A stretch of DNA of 40,211 nucleotides from Clostridia bacterium. Its GTDB lineage: Bacteria; Bacillota; Clostridia; Oscillospirales; CAG-272. The notes beneath the pieces are model-generated. The model did not search any database, had not been told where the DNA came from, and saw only the letters and a list, made by a program, of their open reading frames with translations. The DNA is taken from NCBI GenBank assembly GCA_017461365.1, contig JAFTYG010000012.1, positions 1 to 40,211 on the forward strand, in the 5' to 3' direction. Below are positions 39,849-40,211 of this stretch, one piece after another; positions within the stretch are counted from its first letter, which is position 1; each line of letters starts with the position of its first letter. The position numbers and the translations under genes are program-made.

Positions 39849-40211
39849 CGGGGGCTGAGTCATTAAAATGTGGCTCAGTTCCTTGCTTTTTTCAGATTTC
39901 TAACCTTCAAATTTGAGTTTCTACTCCGCTACGCTCCGTGGCAAGAACAAAGTTCTTGCGGTTCGTACGGTCTGTTTTTCAAATTCGAATTTGTAGTGGA
40001 GATTGAAAATAGTTTATTCCCACCACTCTATGTGCAGTAAAGCGACTTCGTCGCAAGATCCTTCGACTGCTTCTTTAGATACCCCCATAAGCGGTTCGGG
40101 CTCAGGATGACAGGTTAGTTGAGAAATAATAAATGTAAATCAAAGTTCAGTTCGGGGTATGTATATACAGATTTACGCGTACATTGTCGTACCACATACA
40201 CTAAATGTCAT
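39849..40211. repeat. Right copy of the ~360-bp repeat, inverted relative to the left end
   Basis: This is the reverse complement of positions 1-363, with the outermost 141 bases identical. Compensated differences inside the small palindromes (for instance GCAAGAACAAAGTTCTTGC here against a version with one C change at the left) suggest two separate genomic copies rather than one copy read twice. Confidence 0.9.
39851..39892 (+). terminator. Terminator after the FNT gene, part of the right-hand repeat
   Basis: GGGGCTGAGTCA (39851-39862) pairs with TGGCTCAGTTCC (39871-39882) using wobble pairs, followed by TTGCTTTTTT. It is the counterpart of the hairpin at 329-360. Confidence 0.75.

Noticed and set aside
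1-40211. A circular plasmid or phage genome
   Set aside because: The matching ends are inverted, not direct, so they do not show circularity, and there are no replication, capsid or partition genes.
1-40211. A composite transposon bounded by the end repeats
   Set aside because: No transposase or recombinase gene occurs in the window, the repeats carry no coding frame, and related copies are scattered inside.

Overview
The window looks like 40 kb of chromosome from an anaerobic Firmicute, most likely an uncultured gut or rumen Clostridia. The support is strong AAAGGAGG-type ribosome binding sites, textbook TTGACA-N17-TATAAT promoters, many lipoproteins with Firmicute-style signal peptides, and a gene content centred on glycan use. 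There is no rRNA, tRNA or transposase gene to fix the taxon, so the assignment is an inference.

Layout. Positions 393-4269 (minus) hold a three-gene operon: an Old Yellow Enzyme-type reductase and the two subunits of an aconitase-X dehydratase. Positions 4994-13386 (plus) hold a run of a metallo-beta-lactamase-fold (MBL) protein, an orphan ABC solute-binding lipoprotein, an endonuclease/exonuclease/phosphatase (EEP) lipoprotein, a 908-residue secreted beta-helix protein and a 48-residue peptide gene. Positions 13433-16153 hold a DeoR repressor divergent from a glycerol-1-phosphate-dehydrogenase-like gene and a SIS isomerase, with shared operators. Position 16251 starts a GH39-like glycosidase. 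Positions 17527-18419 hold a decayed small gene preceded by two tandem structured RNA genes. Positions 18588-24049 hold two GH2 enzymes around an AraC regulator. Positions 24575-26911 hold a second secreted-protein-plus-peptide pair. Positions 27427-34355 hold an AraC regulator divergent from an operon of two MBL proteins, a solute-binding lipoprotein and a low-complexity lipoprotein. Positions 34743-39844 hold a GH94 phosphorylase and a cluster of EEP protein, SGNH esterase and a formate/nitrite-type channel.

How the genes fit together. GH2, GH39, GH94 and SGNH enzymes lacking signal peptides suggest intracellular breakdown of imported oligosaccharides. The lipoproteins and secreted beta-helix proteins would act at the cell surface. 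No permease lies in the window, so the solute-binding proteins must share one encoded elsewhere or do something other than transport. The MBL and solute-binding pair occurs twice, as does the secreted protein and small peptide pair, so these look like reusable modules.

The most novel-looking item is the pair of tandem, about 211-nt RNAs on the minus strand (18384-18173 and 18121-17911). They have near-identical promoters, covarying closing stems, a conserved core that can form a 9-bp pseudoknot, and strong terminators. The window ends are about 360-bp inverted copies of one repeat, and related mosaic repeats fill most intergenic gaps.
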